NCBI RefSeq assembly: GCF_009796765.1
Contig: NZ_CP047023.1
Location: 3,021,501 to 3,085,500 of the forward strand
Reading direction: 5' to 3'
Source of the DNA: Paraglaciecola sp. L3A3
GTDB taxonomy: Bacteria > Pseudomonadota > Gammaproteobacteria > Enterobacterales > Alteromonadaceae
Length of the DNA: 64,000 nucleotides
The translations under genes and the position numbers were made by a program. A model generated the notes under the pieces. That model saw only the letters and a list, made by a program, of their open reading frames with translations, had not been told where the DNA came from and made no database searches. Shown piece by piece: positions 8,796 to 16,413 of this stretch (positions are counted from its first letter, which is position 1; every line of letters begins with the position of its first letter).

Positions 8796-9383
8796 TTGAG
8801 CCTCTACACAGATACCCCATTAGCTTCGGCAATATTTGAATTATTCAAAAAGTTTAATGAAAAACTAGTTATTCATTTTAGCGAAAATCAATCCTATGGG
8901 GCTGTCACAGCGTTTATTTTTGGTGGGTGCGCTATTCATTTACTGACTAATGTAAGAGGCAGTGATGACGTTGATATTGAAATTCGTTCAGCTGAAAAAC
9001 TTGATACCCACTCACTAATTCTTGAAGTAGATGATGTGTACTACACTGATCCGTTAGAAGGTGACAAAGTACTAAGTTTAGACGATACCTTTAATGTTGG
9101 TCTACCCACCTTACACCCTGATTACAAGGAACGAGTGATAGCGCTTTCAACTGGCAAAACTGTTTTACACGTTTATTTAGTCTCAGCAATTGATATTGCC
9201 ATTTCTAAACTTGAACGCTGCCAAGCCGATGATGTAACTGATATAGTCGCTTTATATAAAAAAGGATATTTTACCCTTGATGAATTTGAAAAGCTGGCAG
9301 TTGAAGCGGCTGGCTATTCTATCAACCCAGAAAAATTGCGGTTAAATATTAGTCACGTTATAATCGAGTGCGAAAACAGTTAG
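8796..9383 (+). CDS. Nucleotidyltransferase-fold protein (DUF6036/AbiEii-like)
   Basis: This 195-aa protein contains FIFGGCAIHLLTNVRGSDDVDIEI at about residues 49-72. That is the GG-A/I...R-S-x-D-x-D-I/E signature of small nucleotidyltransferases such as the AbiEii/DUF6036 groups, which put an acidic DxD at the metal site. The start is TTG at 8796, supported by AAGGA five bases upstream; no nearby ATG fits. A 124-aa protein starts 21 bases downstream. Small nucleotidyltransferases paired with a second small gene often act as toxin-antitoxin or phage-defence modules, so this is a candidate pair, but the partner is not a recognised antitoxin. Confidence 0.65.
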   Translation: MSLYTDTPLASAIFELFKKFNEKLVIHFSENQSYGAVTAFIFGGCAIHLLTNVRGSDDVDIEIRSAEKLDTHSLILEVDDVYYTDPLEGDKVLSLDDTFNVGLPTLHPDYKERVIALSTGKTVLHVYLVSAIDIAISKLERCQADDVTDIVALYKKGYFTLDEFEKLAVEAAGYSINPEKLRLNISHVIIECENS

Positions 9384-9404
9384 TTTTTTAAGATAATCGA
9401 GAAA

Positions 9405-9779
9405 ATGCCAAATTTACAACAAGTGTTTGAACAATTAGTACTCAATCCAGAGCACCCTAAAGCTTCAGAATGGCTGAAGGTTGTGGCTTTGGCTTTTTGG
9501 TATGAAAATTTTGTTCCTTCTACTGATGTTTTTTCAGGCGACAATGTTGCCCAAGCAGGTTTTGTTTTAGACAAATTATCTCGTTATTCATGTACCCCCT
9601 TATCGTCTAAGCAGCAAGTGAGAAATTTTGTATTGCCAGCCCTTAAACTAAATAGCCACTCAAAATCTGTGAATAGCAGTGATGCGTTAGCTATGGCTTG
9701 GGGTGTTAATTCTGACTTAAAATATTCATTCAAATCGTTATTACCCTACCAAAGAAGAAGCTACCAACACTTGGCTTGA
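9405..9779 (+). CDS. Unrecognised small protein downstream of nucleotidyltransferase
   Basis: A 124-aa soluble protein without signal peptide or TM helix. It starts at ATG 9405, 21 bases after the nucleotidyltransferase-like gene, and is probably cotranscribed with it. It is likely helical in the N-terminal 75 residues, with Trp/Phe-rich segments (EWLKVVALAFWYENF). No motif identifies a function. Position and size would suit an antitoxin or partner protein; that is inference only. Confidence 0.5.
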   Translation: MPNLQQVFEQLVLNPEHPKASEWLKVVALAFWYENFVPSTDVFSGDNVAQAGFVLDKLSRYSCTPLSSKQQVRNFVLPALKLNSHSKSVNSSDALAMAWGVNSDLKYSFKSLLPYQRRSYQHLA

Positions 9780-10212
9780 TTTTGACTATTAAGTCAAATA
9801 ATTCAATAACTATTAAAAGCCCGTCATTCCTGTATAAAAGGAGTTACGAGATTCGAGCTTAAAAGCAAAAGACTAAAAGCTTGTCACAGAGTTGCACAGA
9901 GAAAAGATCTAACAATGTGTTAGTAAAATTTTGCTCTGATCTATAAATTATATATTTTCGACAATCATGAATCAGCAGTTTATGTGCGCGTTTCTTTTAT
10001 ATGCACACACTTCCCAACTTTATTGTGCACGTTATTATGAAAATTAATCAAGCTGTTCACCACAAAACTCACAGAGTTGCATAAAGATAATCATTCACCT
10101 CACACCATTTATTGATGACACTCCCAGTATATTCATTTCAACGTATTTAATACTGGACGTATCTATCATCACTTATCTATATATACCTTATTAGAAACTT
10201 GCAGAAGTTCAC
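9780..10212. other. Intergenic region with dispersed repeat fragments
   Basis: A 433-base gap. Around 9860-9960 it carries a copy of the dispersed repeat (AGCTTAAAAGCAAAAGACTA, CACAGAGTTGCACAGAGAAA, then CTGATCTATAAATT). Another fragment is at about 10051-10090 (GTTCACCACAAAACTCACAG). The left end has a half REP-like element (GTCATTCCTG, about 9823). No gene is supported. Confidence 0.55.
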
Positions 10213-10581
10213 ATGGATGTTAACATCGAGATGAAAGCTATTAATTTTTATACAACACAAGAAGGTAAAACACCCGTTGTTGAGTTCTTAGATTCATTGC
10301 CAGCAAAGCAAGCTCAAAAAATAACTTGGGTATTACAATTGGTTTAAGAGCTAGATGTTATTCCTACTACTTATTTAAAGAAGCTGGTGAATACCCAAGA
10401 CATTTGGGAAGTAAGAGCGCAAGTGGGCAATAATATTTTTAGATTATTAGGCTTTTTCGATGGTGATAACTTAGTGGTACTAAACCATGGTTTTCAAAAG
10501 AAAACTCAAAAAACGCCAGCTAAAGATATCAAACTTGCAGAACAAAGACGTAGAGATTATCTACGGAGGAAAAAACAATGA
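10213..10581 (+). pseudogene. HigB/Gp49-type toxin interrupted by a nonsense codon
   Basis: The frame from ATG 10213 (or ATG 10231) to TGA 10581 reads as one RelE/HigB-like (phage-derived Gp49) toxin except for a single TAA at 10345-10347. The N-terminal part is INFYTTQEGKTPVVEFLDSL. The C-terminal part, after the stop, is [19 protein letters not shown]...[15 protein letters not shown], the conserved Arg/Lys core of this family. The context LQLV*ELD suggests a GAA-to-TAA change. The stop overlaps the antitoxin ATG (ATGA). Unless read through, the toxin is dead. A GTG at 10387 could start only the C-terminal half. Confidence 0.82.
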
Positions 10582-10853
10582 GCGATCTAAAAAAGTACGT
10601 AGCAAAACGCAAAGCCGATGATAAGGGTTTTGCCGAAGGATATGATGAAGGTTACCAAAATTTAAAATTTGGCATCATGCTGAAAACAGCTAGAAAAGAA
10701 TCAGGCATTACCCAACAAGCATTGGCCGAAATGCTACACACTCAAAAAAGTGCGATATCTAGAATTGAAAACCATTCTGATGATGTAAAGCTATCCACAC
10801 TTGAACGTTTTGCATCTGCTTTAGGTAAAAAGATAGAAATTCGATTGGTATAG
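10578..10853 (+). CDS. HTH-XRE antitoxin (HigA-like)
   Basis: A 91-aa protein with a helix-turn-helix of the Xre/Cro type at about residues 35-80 ([20 protein letters not shown], followed by [10 protein letters not shown]). The start ATG overlaps the toxin stop. In HigBA-type systems this protein neutralises the toxin and represses the operon through its HTH. Because the toxin frame upstream carries a stop codon, this antitoxin is probably an orphan now, perhaps retained as a regulator or for cross-neutralisation. Confidence 0.85.
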   Translation: MSDLKKYVAKRKADDKGFAEGYDEGYQNLKFGIMLKTARKESGITQQALAEMLHTQKSAISRIENHSDDVKLSTLERFASALGKKIEIRLV

Positions 10854-11182
10854 TGCGAAGAGCAGTAAATAGTAGCTAGGAGATAGAAAAAGACAAAGTC
10901 AAAAGCTTGTCACAGAGTTACACCGAGGTTAAGGATGCGGCTTCGCCGAAAAGACTAAAAGCTATTTACCACATAGGCTAAGCTTCACAGAGGGCACAGA
11001 GAAAACACCTAAAATTGGGCTGGTTTAAGTCCTGCCCTTATCTGTAAATTTTATCTTTTAACAAATCTAGCTTTACAGAATCATTATCAATTCAATTCAA
11101 GGCGCAGGATCGGGGCAAAACCTTGAGGCAGCTATGCTCGGGGCTTTAATTTGATCAACAACGCCTGCCTAAGTTATAAAAG
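10854..11182. other. Intergenic region with dispersed repeat copy B
   Basis: This 329-base gap is almost wholly made of the dispersed repeat (about 10860-11110), including the 66-base block 10978-11043 that is identical to 5938-6003. The remainder (about 11100-11160, GGCGCAGGATCGGGGC...) is GC-richer than its surroundings and unexplained. Confidence 0.6.
10978..11043. repeat. Dispersed intergenic repeat, copy B (identical core)
   Basis: All 66 bases equal 5938-6003 in the same orientation. The flanks also resemble each other (AAGACTAAAAGC upstream; TTTAACAAATCTAG then CAATTCAATTCAAG downstream). Confidence 0.85.
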
Positions 11183-11770
11183 TTAACCCCGCTTAATATT
11201 GTTATTAGAATCATCTTTCAACCAAGGCAATATGGATAAAATAAATTCCTCAACATCTTCAGGTTGCTCACTTTGATAACTATAAACACGAATACCAAAA
11301 ATGACGAGCATGAGCTGTTTTGCGTATTGCAAACTGATCTCAGGAGAGAATATCGTCTTTAGGATAGCGCAGTAATTGGCTTCGATTTTTGCAAACTCTT
11401 CAGAAACATTAGTCAGTATCGACTCATTGTGAGCTGACAACTCCAATTGAGTTTTAACTAAAAAGCAGCCACAGTAATTCTTAGCTTTGGCCTCTTCGAA
11501 CAAGTCAACCAGTATCGACTTAATGCCTTCAAGAACACTTGAACTGCCTTGTATACGGTTGTTCACAGTCGTAATAGTGGCCGCAGCATAGCGACTCAGA
11601 GCAAGCAAGTACAACCCTTCTTTACTTTCAAACTCTCGGTACAAACTACCCGGGCGTAATCCAGTAGCTTGTAACAATTGCTGCATAGATGTTCCATGAT
11701 AACCATATTGCCAAAATGTATTGATTGCCTGCTCAAGTACGACATCTACATCGAATTTTTTAATCGCCAT
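11183..11770 (-). CDS. TetR/AcrR-family repressor
   Basis: A 195-aa regulator with an N-terminal TetR DNA-binding domain (about 8-55; AINTFWQYGYHGTSMQQLLQ then LRPGSLYREFESKEGLY) and an all-helical ligand domain. It is divergent from the peroxiredoxin/royal-jelly-like operon, and two TTTGAA-N6-TTCAAA palindromes lie in the shared intergenic region, so it very likely represses that operon and itself. The start region carries a tandem 13-bp duplication (11758-11770 and 11771-11783), which places a second, out-of-frame ATG just upstream. The ATG at 11770 is the one in frame. Confidence 0.88.
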   Translation of the reverse strand: MAIKKFDVDVVLEQAINTFWQYGYHGTSMQQLLQATGLRPGSLYREFESKEGLYLLALSRYAAATITTVNNRIQGSSSVLEGIKSILVDLFEEAKAKNYCGCFLVKTQLELSAHNESILTNVSEEFAKIEANYCAILKTIFSPEISLQYAKQLMLVIFGIRVYSYQSEQPEDVEEFILSILPWLKDDSNNNIKRG

Positions 11771-11783
11771 TTTTAATCGCCAT
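11758..11783 (-). repeat. 13-bp tandem duplication over the TetR start codon
   Basis: TTTTAATCGCCAT occurs twice in direct succession (11758-11770, 11771-11783). On the minus strand each copy reads ATGGCGATTAAAA. The upstream ATG opens a 7-codon frame (MAIKNGD) that stops inside the real gene, so it could act as a tiny upstream reading frame or simply displace the ribosome binding site. Confidence 0.85.
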
Positions 11784-11825
11784 AATGCTCATTACTTTAT
11801 TGAGTACAGGGATATTTAATAACAT

Positions 11826-11843
11826 TTTGAATGATTATTCAAA
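11826..11843. promoter_or_regulatory. TetR operator O1
   Basis: TTTGAATGATTATTCAAA is a near-perfect 18-bp palindrome. It shares the half-site pattern TTTGAA-N6-TTCAAA with 11879-11896, exactly 53 bp downstream, and lies just upstream of the -35 box of the peroxiredoxin promoter. Confidence 0.75.
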
Positions 11844-11849
11844 TTAATA

Positions 11850-11878
11850 TTGACAAACATCCCATACGGAAATAACAT
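11850..11878 (+). promoter_or_regulatory. Sigma-70 promoter of the peroxiredoxin operon
   Basis: TTGACA (11850-11855) and TAACAT (11873-11878) are separated by 17 bp. The predicted start of transcription falls inside operator O2, which fits repression by the divergent TetR protein. Confidence 0.7.
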
Positions 11879-11896
11879 TTTGAACGTTCATTCAAA
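11879..11896. promoter_or_regulatory. TetR operator O2
   Basis: TTTGAACGTTCATTCAAA has the same arms as operator O1. It directly follows the -10 box, so bound repressor would block initiation. Confidence 0.75.
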
Positions 11897-11924
11897 AAAA
11901 ACAAATTTAACCTTAAGGAAAATG

Positions 11925-12569
11925 ATGAGTCTTAAAGATCAATTAACTGAAGTACGCGAAGCATCTGCTAAAAACATCCCTGCGGAAAAGCTTTCTGTCA
12001 TGCTGGCTGAAACCGACAACCTAAAAGCAAAAGAGCTAGAGAAGAATGCTCCCAAAGCGGGTGAAGTGTTTCCTGCATTCTCTCTTACAGACCAACTTGG
12101 CAACCAAGTTACTTTGTCAGAAAAGCTTGCTCAAGGCCCAGTAGTACTAACATTTTACCGTGGCGGCTGGTGCCCATACTGCAACCTAGAATTGCGGGCG
12201 TACCAAAGCGTTCTTGACGACATCAAAGCACAAGGTGCTAGCTTACTGGCTATAACACCTGAACTACCTGATGCATCACTTTCAACCGCAGAAAAAAATG
12301 CGCTAAGCTTCTCTGTATTGTCTGATCCTAATTCTGAGTTTTCTAAAACCTTAGGTCTAGTGTTCACTCTACCGGACTCAATCAAGCCTATTTACAGTGG
12401 CTTTGGCATTGAAGTTGAAGCTCATAACGGCAAAGGCGCGTTCGAACTACCTCTTGCTGCAACCTATGTCATCGCCCCATCAGGCAAAATCGTATTTGCT
12501 GATGTGCATGCTGATTACACACACCGCGCAGAGCCTAGCGAAGTCGTTGCATCATTGAAGCAAATCTAA
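11925..12569 (+). CDS. Peroxiredoxin-like (AhpC/TSA) protein
   Basis: A 214-aa protein from ATG 11925, chosen because AAGGA at 11915 is spaced correctly for it and an earlier in-frame start would lie inside the operators. The thioredoxin fold carries FYRGGWCPYCNLELRAYQ with a WCxxC active site at about residues 82-86. The family is annotated as peroxiredoxin-like and reduces peroxides or related electrophiles using thiols; no signal peptide is seen, so it is cytosolic. It is followed by a royal-jelly-like gene 36 bp downstream in the same operon. Confidence 0.87.
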   Translation: MSLKDQLTEVREASAKNIPAEKLSVMLAETDNLKAKELEKNAPKAGEVFPAFSLTDQLGNQVTLSEKLAQGPVVLTFYRGGWCPYCNLELRAYQSVLDDIKAQGASLLAITPELPDASLSTAEKNALSFSVLSDPNSEFSKTLGLVFTLPDSIKPIYSGFGIEVEAHNGKGAFELPLAATYVIAPSGKIVFADVHADYTHRAEPSEVVASLKQI

Positions 12570-12605
12570 AAACTTGGCAATAACTTACTAACAGGAAACG
12601 TTAAA

Positions 12606-13703
12606 ATGACGCGTTCATTCAAACTATTAGCATCGGCCGCTATGATTGCTACCAGTGCATTCAGCCTAAATATGGCAGCAGCCGATGAAGCAAGACAACT
12701 TGAAGTAGTCGCCAAGCTCAGTGCCGAAACGCCTCCGGGTAACATTGCGGTGGGCCCTGATGGCCGAATATTTCTCAGTATTCACGGGTTTTACGGCAAA
12801 TCTCTACGGATCGTTGAGCTGTTACCAGATGGAACAACCAAACCTTACCCAAATGAAAACTGGGCGTATGCGGCTCAAAGCCGTGAATCTGGTGGGCTAT
12901 ACGGTGTACTTGGGTTAAATATCGATGCCAATGGCATTTTGTGGATGTTAGACACGTCTGGGCCTGACCATGCCGGACGTTTAGTAGGATGGAACACCAA
13001 GAAAGAACAACTGCATAAAGTAATCTACTTAGCTAAGCCTGTGATTACTGGCTCAAGCTTTCTAAATGACTTAGCTGTTGATAGCAAAAATAACGCAATC
13101 TACATCGCTGATACGGGCACAAGCTCAATCATTGTGGTTGACTTGACAACAGGCAATGCTCGCCGAGTATTGAAAGAGTCAAAATCAACTAAAGCCGAAG
13201 ACATCGATATGGTCATTGATGGCCAAACTGTCTACCTAAACGGCCAACCAGTTCGTATGGGCGTCAACCCAATTACGATCGATAGTAACTTTGAATACGT
13301 TTACTACGGCGCGATGTCTGGCACAAGCTTGTACCGAATTGCGACCAAAGACCTATTAGATACAAGGCTATCAGAGCAAGAGCTAAACAAAAAAGTGCAG
13401 CGTTATGGTGACAAGCCCATTTCTGACGGCATAACAATCGATAACGCTGGCTATGTGTACGTTACTTCAATAACAAATGACGCAATCGGTTATGTGCAAC
13501 CAAATGGTCATTATAAAACCCTAATTCAACGCGATGATGTGTCATGGCCTGATGGGCTTGCAGTTGGCTTAGATAGTTACATCTATGGCACAGTGAATGA
13601 ACTGCACCGCTCTCCCGTATTAAATAACGGAAAAGACGCTACAAAGGGCGAATTTAAGGTCGTACGCTTTAAGGCATTATCCGATGCCAACACCGGCCGA
13701 TAA
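12606..13703 (+). CDS. Secreted major-royal-jelly/yellow-family propeller protein
   Basis: A 365-aa protein with a Sec signal (MTRSFKLLASAAMIATSAFSLNMAAA). The mature part is a beta-propeller of the L-dopachrome-related (yellow/MRJP) type, recognisable from GNIAVGPDGRIFLSIHG, GILWMLDTSGPD and WPDGLAVGLDSYIYGTVNEL. The bacterial members are periplasmic and functionally unassigned; some resemble SMP-30 lactonases. It follows the peroxiredoxin with AGGA in front of its ATG, so it is under the same TetR control. A stem-loop at 13766-13795 ends the unit. Confidence 0.82.
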   Translation: MTRSFKLLASAAMIATSAFSLNMAAADEARQLEVVAKLSAETPPGNIAVGPDGRIFLSIHGFYGKSLRIVELLPDGTTKPYPNENWAYAAQSRESGGLYGVLGLNIDANGILWMLDTSGPDHAGRLVGWNTKKEQLHKVIYLAKPVITGSSFLNDLAVDSKNNAIYIADTGTSSIIVVDLTTGNARRVLKESKSTKAEDIDMVIDGQTVYLNGQPVRMGVNPITIDSNFEYVYYGAMSGTSLYRIATKDLLDTRLSEQELNKKVQRYGDKPISDGITIDNAGYVYVTSITNDAIGYVQPNGHYKTLIQRDDVSWPDGLAVGLDSYIYGTVNELHRSPVLNNGKDATKGEFKVVRFKALSDANTGR

Positions 13704-13765
13704 TTAGGCCAATAATATCGCGCATTCTAAGTAACTTGAGTTTAGATTAAGTAAGCAATTAAAGC

Positions 13766-13795
13766 GTTACACTCTTATTTCAACAAGAGTGTAAC
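13766..13795 (+). terminator. Stem-loop after the peroxiredoxin operon
   Basis: GTTACACTCTT (13766-13776) and AAGAGTGTAAC (13785-13795) are perfect 11-bp arms with an 8-base loop, 62 bases after the stop codon. There is no strong T run, so termination may be partial. Confidence 0.6.
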
Positions 13796-13859
13796 CCTTC
13801 AATCTTAAACCTTAATCAGTATAGAATAGCTGTAATGAGCAGTTGTAATTGACCATGAC

Positions 13860-14095
13860 AGAGATTTGAGGGTACAGCTTCGTCGAAAGACTAAAAAGCG
13901 ATTCACCACAGCACGCGACACTGTTTAGAAAACACCGAGCAAAGATCTAAAAACGGGCTGGTTCCTGCCCTCCACCTGATTTATAGAGTTCACATTTAAC
14001 GAACCTAGATCCGCAGAACTTCAACTAACTCAATTCAAGACGCAGTGAGTCTTAAACTGTATTTATTTAAAGTGACACTGACCCTTTTATTTCTA
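13860..14095. repeat. Dispersed intergenic repeat, copy C
   Basis: This is a diverged copy: AGACTAAAAAGCGATTCACC, then GGGCTGGTTCCTGCCCT, then TTCACATTTAACGAACCTAG, then CTAACTCAATTCAAGAC and CTTAAACTGTATTTATTTAA. The right half aligns with copy A (about 6009-6100) in the same orientation, so copies A and C bracket the ssrA-proximal accessory region. Confidence 0.65.
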
Positions 14096-14124
14096 AAATT
14101 AAAATCCTAGAACCTTTGAATTTA

Positions 14125-14141
14125 ATGTTATAATATAACAT
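14125..14141. promoter_or_regulatory. Zur box (zinc-responsive operator)
   Basis: ATGTTATAATATAACAT is a perfect 8+1+8 palindrome matching the known gammaproteobacterial Zur operator core. It lies 78 bp upstream of a COG0523 GTPase gene, a classic Zur target, so repression in zinc-replete cells is expected. Confidence 0.85.
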
Positions 14142-14219
14142 AACCATGAGGGTGATTTTAGTTTTCATAGCCAAAATTATTCATTAAATATTTTTTAAAT
14201 AAACAAAATAGCGATTACC

Positions 14220-15422
14220 ATGTCAAAAAATTCTCTACTGCCAGTCACAGTTCTATCAGGTTTCCTTGGGGCAGGTAAAACTACAGTATTAAACCATATT
14301 CTTAATAACAGAGACGGCCTCAAAGTTGCGGTTATTGTGAATGATATGAGCGAAATTAATATCGATGCCGCTACCGTTAAGAATGAAATAAGTTTCAATC
14401 GTTCTGAAGAAAAGTTAGTAGAGATGAGTAATGGTTGTATTTGCTGCACCTTAAGAGAAGACCTACTCGAAGAAATTAACCGCCTAGCAATAGAAGGGAA
14501 ATATGACTATTTAGTCATTGAATCTACTGGAATCTCTGAGCCATTGCCTGTTGCTGAAACTTTTACCTTTGCCGACGAAGATGGTGTAAGCCTTTCGAAC
14601 GCAGCAGTACTCGATACTATGGTGACGGTAGTCGACGCTCTTAACTTTTTAAATGATTATGACCAGGCTAAATCTTTGCAAGAAGTAGGTGAAAGTCTAG
14701 GAGAAGAAGACGAGCGAAGTGTTGCGGATTTATTAGTTGAACAAGTTGAATTTGCTGATGTTTTATTGATAAGCAAAGTTGATTTAGTATCTGACTCAGA
14801 ACTTGGACGATTAAAGAGTATTCTCAGTACGCTAAATACAGAAGCGATACAAATCCCAATCAAAAATGGAGATGTACCTGTTAGGCAAGTTTTAGCTACA
14901 GGTAAATTTAGTTTTGAAAAAGCACAGCAAGCTCCTGGTTGGCTTAAAGAATTACGGGGTGAACATATTCCTGAAACAGAAGAGTACGGCATTAGTAGTT
15001 TTGTATTCGAGGCTAGGCGCCCTTTCCATCCACAAAAGTTCTTCGATTTTTTACATAGCAAAGAAATAGCTGGAAAATTAATTCGCTCCAAAGGTTTTTT
15101 CTGGTTAGCGACACGTCCTCAACTAGCAGGAAGCTGGAGTCAGGCTGGAGGAATGGCCAGATACGGAGCGGCGGGGTTATTTTGGAAGTCAGTACCAAAA
15201 GATCAATGGCCAGACGATCCTGAATACCTAACAGCGATTGAAGAGCAATGGGTTGAACCTTTCGGTGATATGCGTCAAGAGTTAGTATTTATAGGACAAG
15301 GCTTAAATAAGGATGATATTACTGAACGATTGCATGCATGCTTATTAAGTGAAGAGGATGTGTTAGCGGGTAAAGCCATGTGGTCAACATTGCCCGATCC
15401 TTTCCCTGAGTGGGAGCACTAA
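14220..15422 (+). CDS. zigA: COG0523 GTPase, ZigA-type zinc metallochaperone
   Basis: A 400-aa CobW/COG0523 protein. The Walker A motif GFLGAGKTT is near residue 15, the metal-binding CxCC motif is [12 protein letters not shown] (near residue 77), and ESTGISEP follows. The C-terminal CobW_C domain includes GFFWLATRP and WSQAGG. Family members use GTP to deliver zinc to client proteins under zinc starvation. The perfect Zur box upstream and the DUF1826 gene immediately downstream (often found beside zigA) support the zinc subfamily rather than cobalt or nitrile-hydratase subfamilies. The gene symbol is assigned on this context. Confidence 0.88.
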   Translation: MSKNSLLPVTVLSGFLGAGKTTVLNHILNNRDGLKVAVIVNDMSEINIDAATVKNEISFNRSEEKLVEMSNGCICCTLREDLLEEINRLAIEGKYDYLVIESTGISEPLPVAETFTFADEDGVSLSNAAVLDTMVTVVDALNFLNDYDQAKSLQEVGESLGEEDERSVADLLVEQVEFADVLLISKVDLVSDSELGRLKSILSTLNTEAIQIPIKNGDVPVRQVLATGKFSFEKAQQAPGWLKELRGEHIPETEEYGISSFVFEARRPFHPQKFFDFLHSKEIAGKLIRSKGFFWLATRPQLAGSWSQAGGMARYGAAGLFWKSVPKDQWPDDPEYLTAIEEQWVEPFGDMRQELVFIGQGLNKDDITERLHACLLSEEDVLAGKAMWSTLPDPFPEWEH

Positions 15423-15424
15423 TT

Positions 15425-16072
15425 ATGGAGTTAGCTGAAAAACTATCCCTGTCCACTTGGAGGAGTGATGATTCACCACTAGTGTTAAGTGATATCTTTT
15501 CGCCTAATATTAGTGTGGCAATTTGGCAGCGGCAGGCTTCTTCTGTCATTAGTTGTTACTTTGAAAATGCCTTTCAATCTTTGGGAATGGGCATGCGAAG
15601 CGTCTTTTCAATGAAGTCGTTAGAGCAAGAGCTTAACAACACTTTACCCGAATATGAGGGTAAGAAAGATGCGATTGAAGATATTTACTTGCTCTCGGAT
15701 ATGCTTACTTGCTTGTTCGATTGCGATGATGTTGGTTTACGTTTAGTGCCGTTGAAATCAGCCATGTGCCCTACTTTTCACATAGATAATATTCCAGTGC
15801 GCTTAGTGACCACATATCTTGGTTCAGGCACTCAATGGTTACCCCTAGAAGCATTACAAGATCAACCTCCAAAACAGCAAAAGCAAGGCTTCGCAAAAAC
15901 CAATTCAGGTGCGTACTACAAGCAAAGTCACATCCAACAAATGAATCCCTTTGATGTGGGATTATTAAAAGGAAAAGCTTGGGACAAACAAGCTAAAATG
16001 GCAGCCGTTCACCGTTCTTGTCAGTTGCAAAAAAATGACAAGCGTGTCCTTCTTACTCTTGATCCGATGTAA
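15425..16072 (+). CDS. DUF1826 protein paired with the zinc chaperone
   Basis: A 215-aa protein from ATG 15425, with GGGAG 8 bases upstream inside the end of the previous gene; a GTG at 15410 is less likely. The GTPase stop (15420-15422) is 2 bases before the ATG, so the genes are coupled. The sequence matches the DUF1826 type: DVGLRLVPLKSAMCPTFHID near 105-124, VRLVTTYLGSGTQWL and a C-terminal KGKAWD...AAVHRSCQL. DUF1826 is of unknown function, but it is repeatedly encoded next to Zur-regulated COG0523 GTPases, making it a probable zinc-homeostasis partner. The Cys/His pair in CPTFH could bind metal. Confidence 0.8.
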   Translation: MELAEKLSLSTWRSDDSPLVLSDIFSPNISVAIWQRQASSVISCYFENAFQSLGMGMRSVFSMKSLEQELNNTLPEYEGKKDAIEDIYLLSDMLTCLFDCDDVGLRLVPLKSAMCPTFHIDNIPVRLVTTYLGSGTQWLPLEALQDQPPKQQKQGFAKTNSGAYYKQSHIQQMNPFDVGLLKGKAWDKQAKMAAVHRSCQLQKNDKRVLLTLDPM

Positions 16073-16413
16073 ATAACATGAGCTCGGGTTACATATCCTC
16101 GTATCACTTACGCCCGTTTACCTTAACACTAATAGGACACCCATCGTAATAGCGCACTAATAGGACACCCATCGTAATAAAATGCAAAACACGAAACACT
16201 AATAGGACACCCATCGTAATAGCGCACTAATAGCGCACTAATAGGACACCCATCGTAATAAAATGCAAAACACGAAACACAATTCAATCAAATAACTCCC
16301 CGACAAACGTCGCACCCATATATAAAATCTAATAACCAGTTATCAAACGGCACATTGAACAATTTTTATTGGCGGGTATATTTAATCCCTAAGTTTAAAA
16401 TCACGGATTGATC
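16073..16413. other. Intergenic region with composite tandem repeat
   Basis: A 341-base gap, almost half of which is a tandem array (16127-16277). The remainder leads into the Mrr-type gene and has no visible gene or terminator hairpin. Confidence 0.7.
16127..16277. repeat. Composite tandem repeat (ACTAATAGGACACCCATCG units)
   Basis: A 24-base unit beginning CACTAATAGGACACCCATCG occurs four times with perfect identity at 16127, 16155, 16197 and 16236. Units 1 and 3 are followed by AGCG; units 2 and 4 by an 18-base spacer AAAATGCAAAACACGAAA. Together they make a 70-bp higher-order unit repeated twice. The second super-unit has an extra 11-base CACTAATAGCG (16225-16235). There are no inverted arms and no spacers of CRISPR type. 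Confidence 0.93.

Larger units (their letters stand above)
13704..14219. other. Intergenic region: hairpin, dispersed repeat copy C, Zur box
   Basis: A 516-base gap containing the operon-end hairpin, a diverged copy of the dispersed repeat (about 13860-14095) and, at the right end, the perfect Zur-like palindrome and presumed promoter of the COG0523 gene. No coding frame is supported. Confidence 0.7.

Noticed and set aside
5586..14120. Integrative element with att sites at ssrA
   Set aside because: No integrase or transposase is visible and no duplicate of the tmRNA 3' end was found, so I report only an accessory region.
16127..16277. Possible CRISPR array
   Set aside because: The units are separated by fixed, repeated connectors rather than unique spacers, there is no leader, and no cas genes are nearby.
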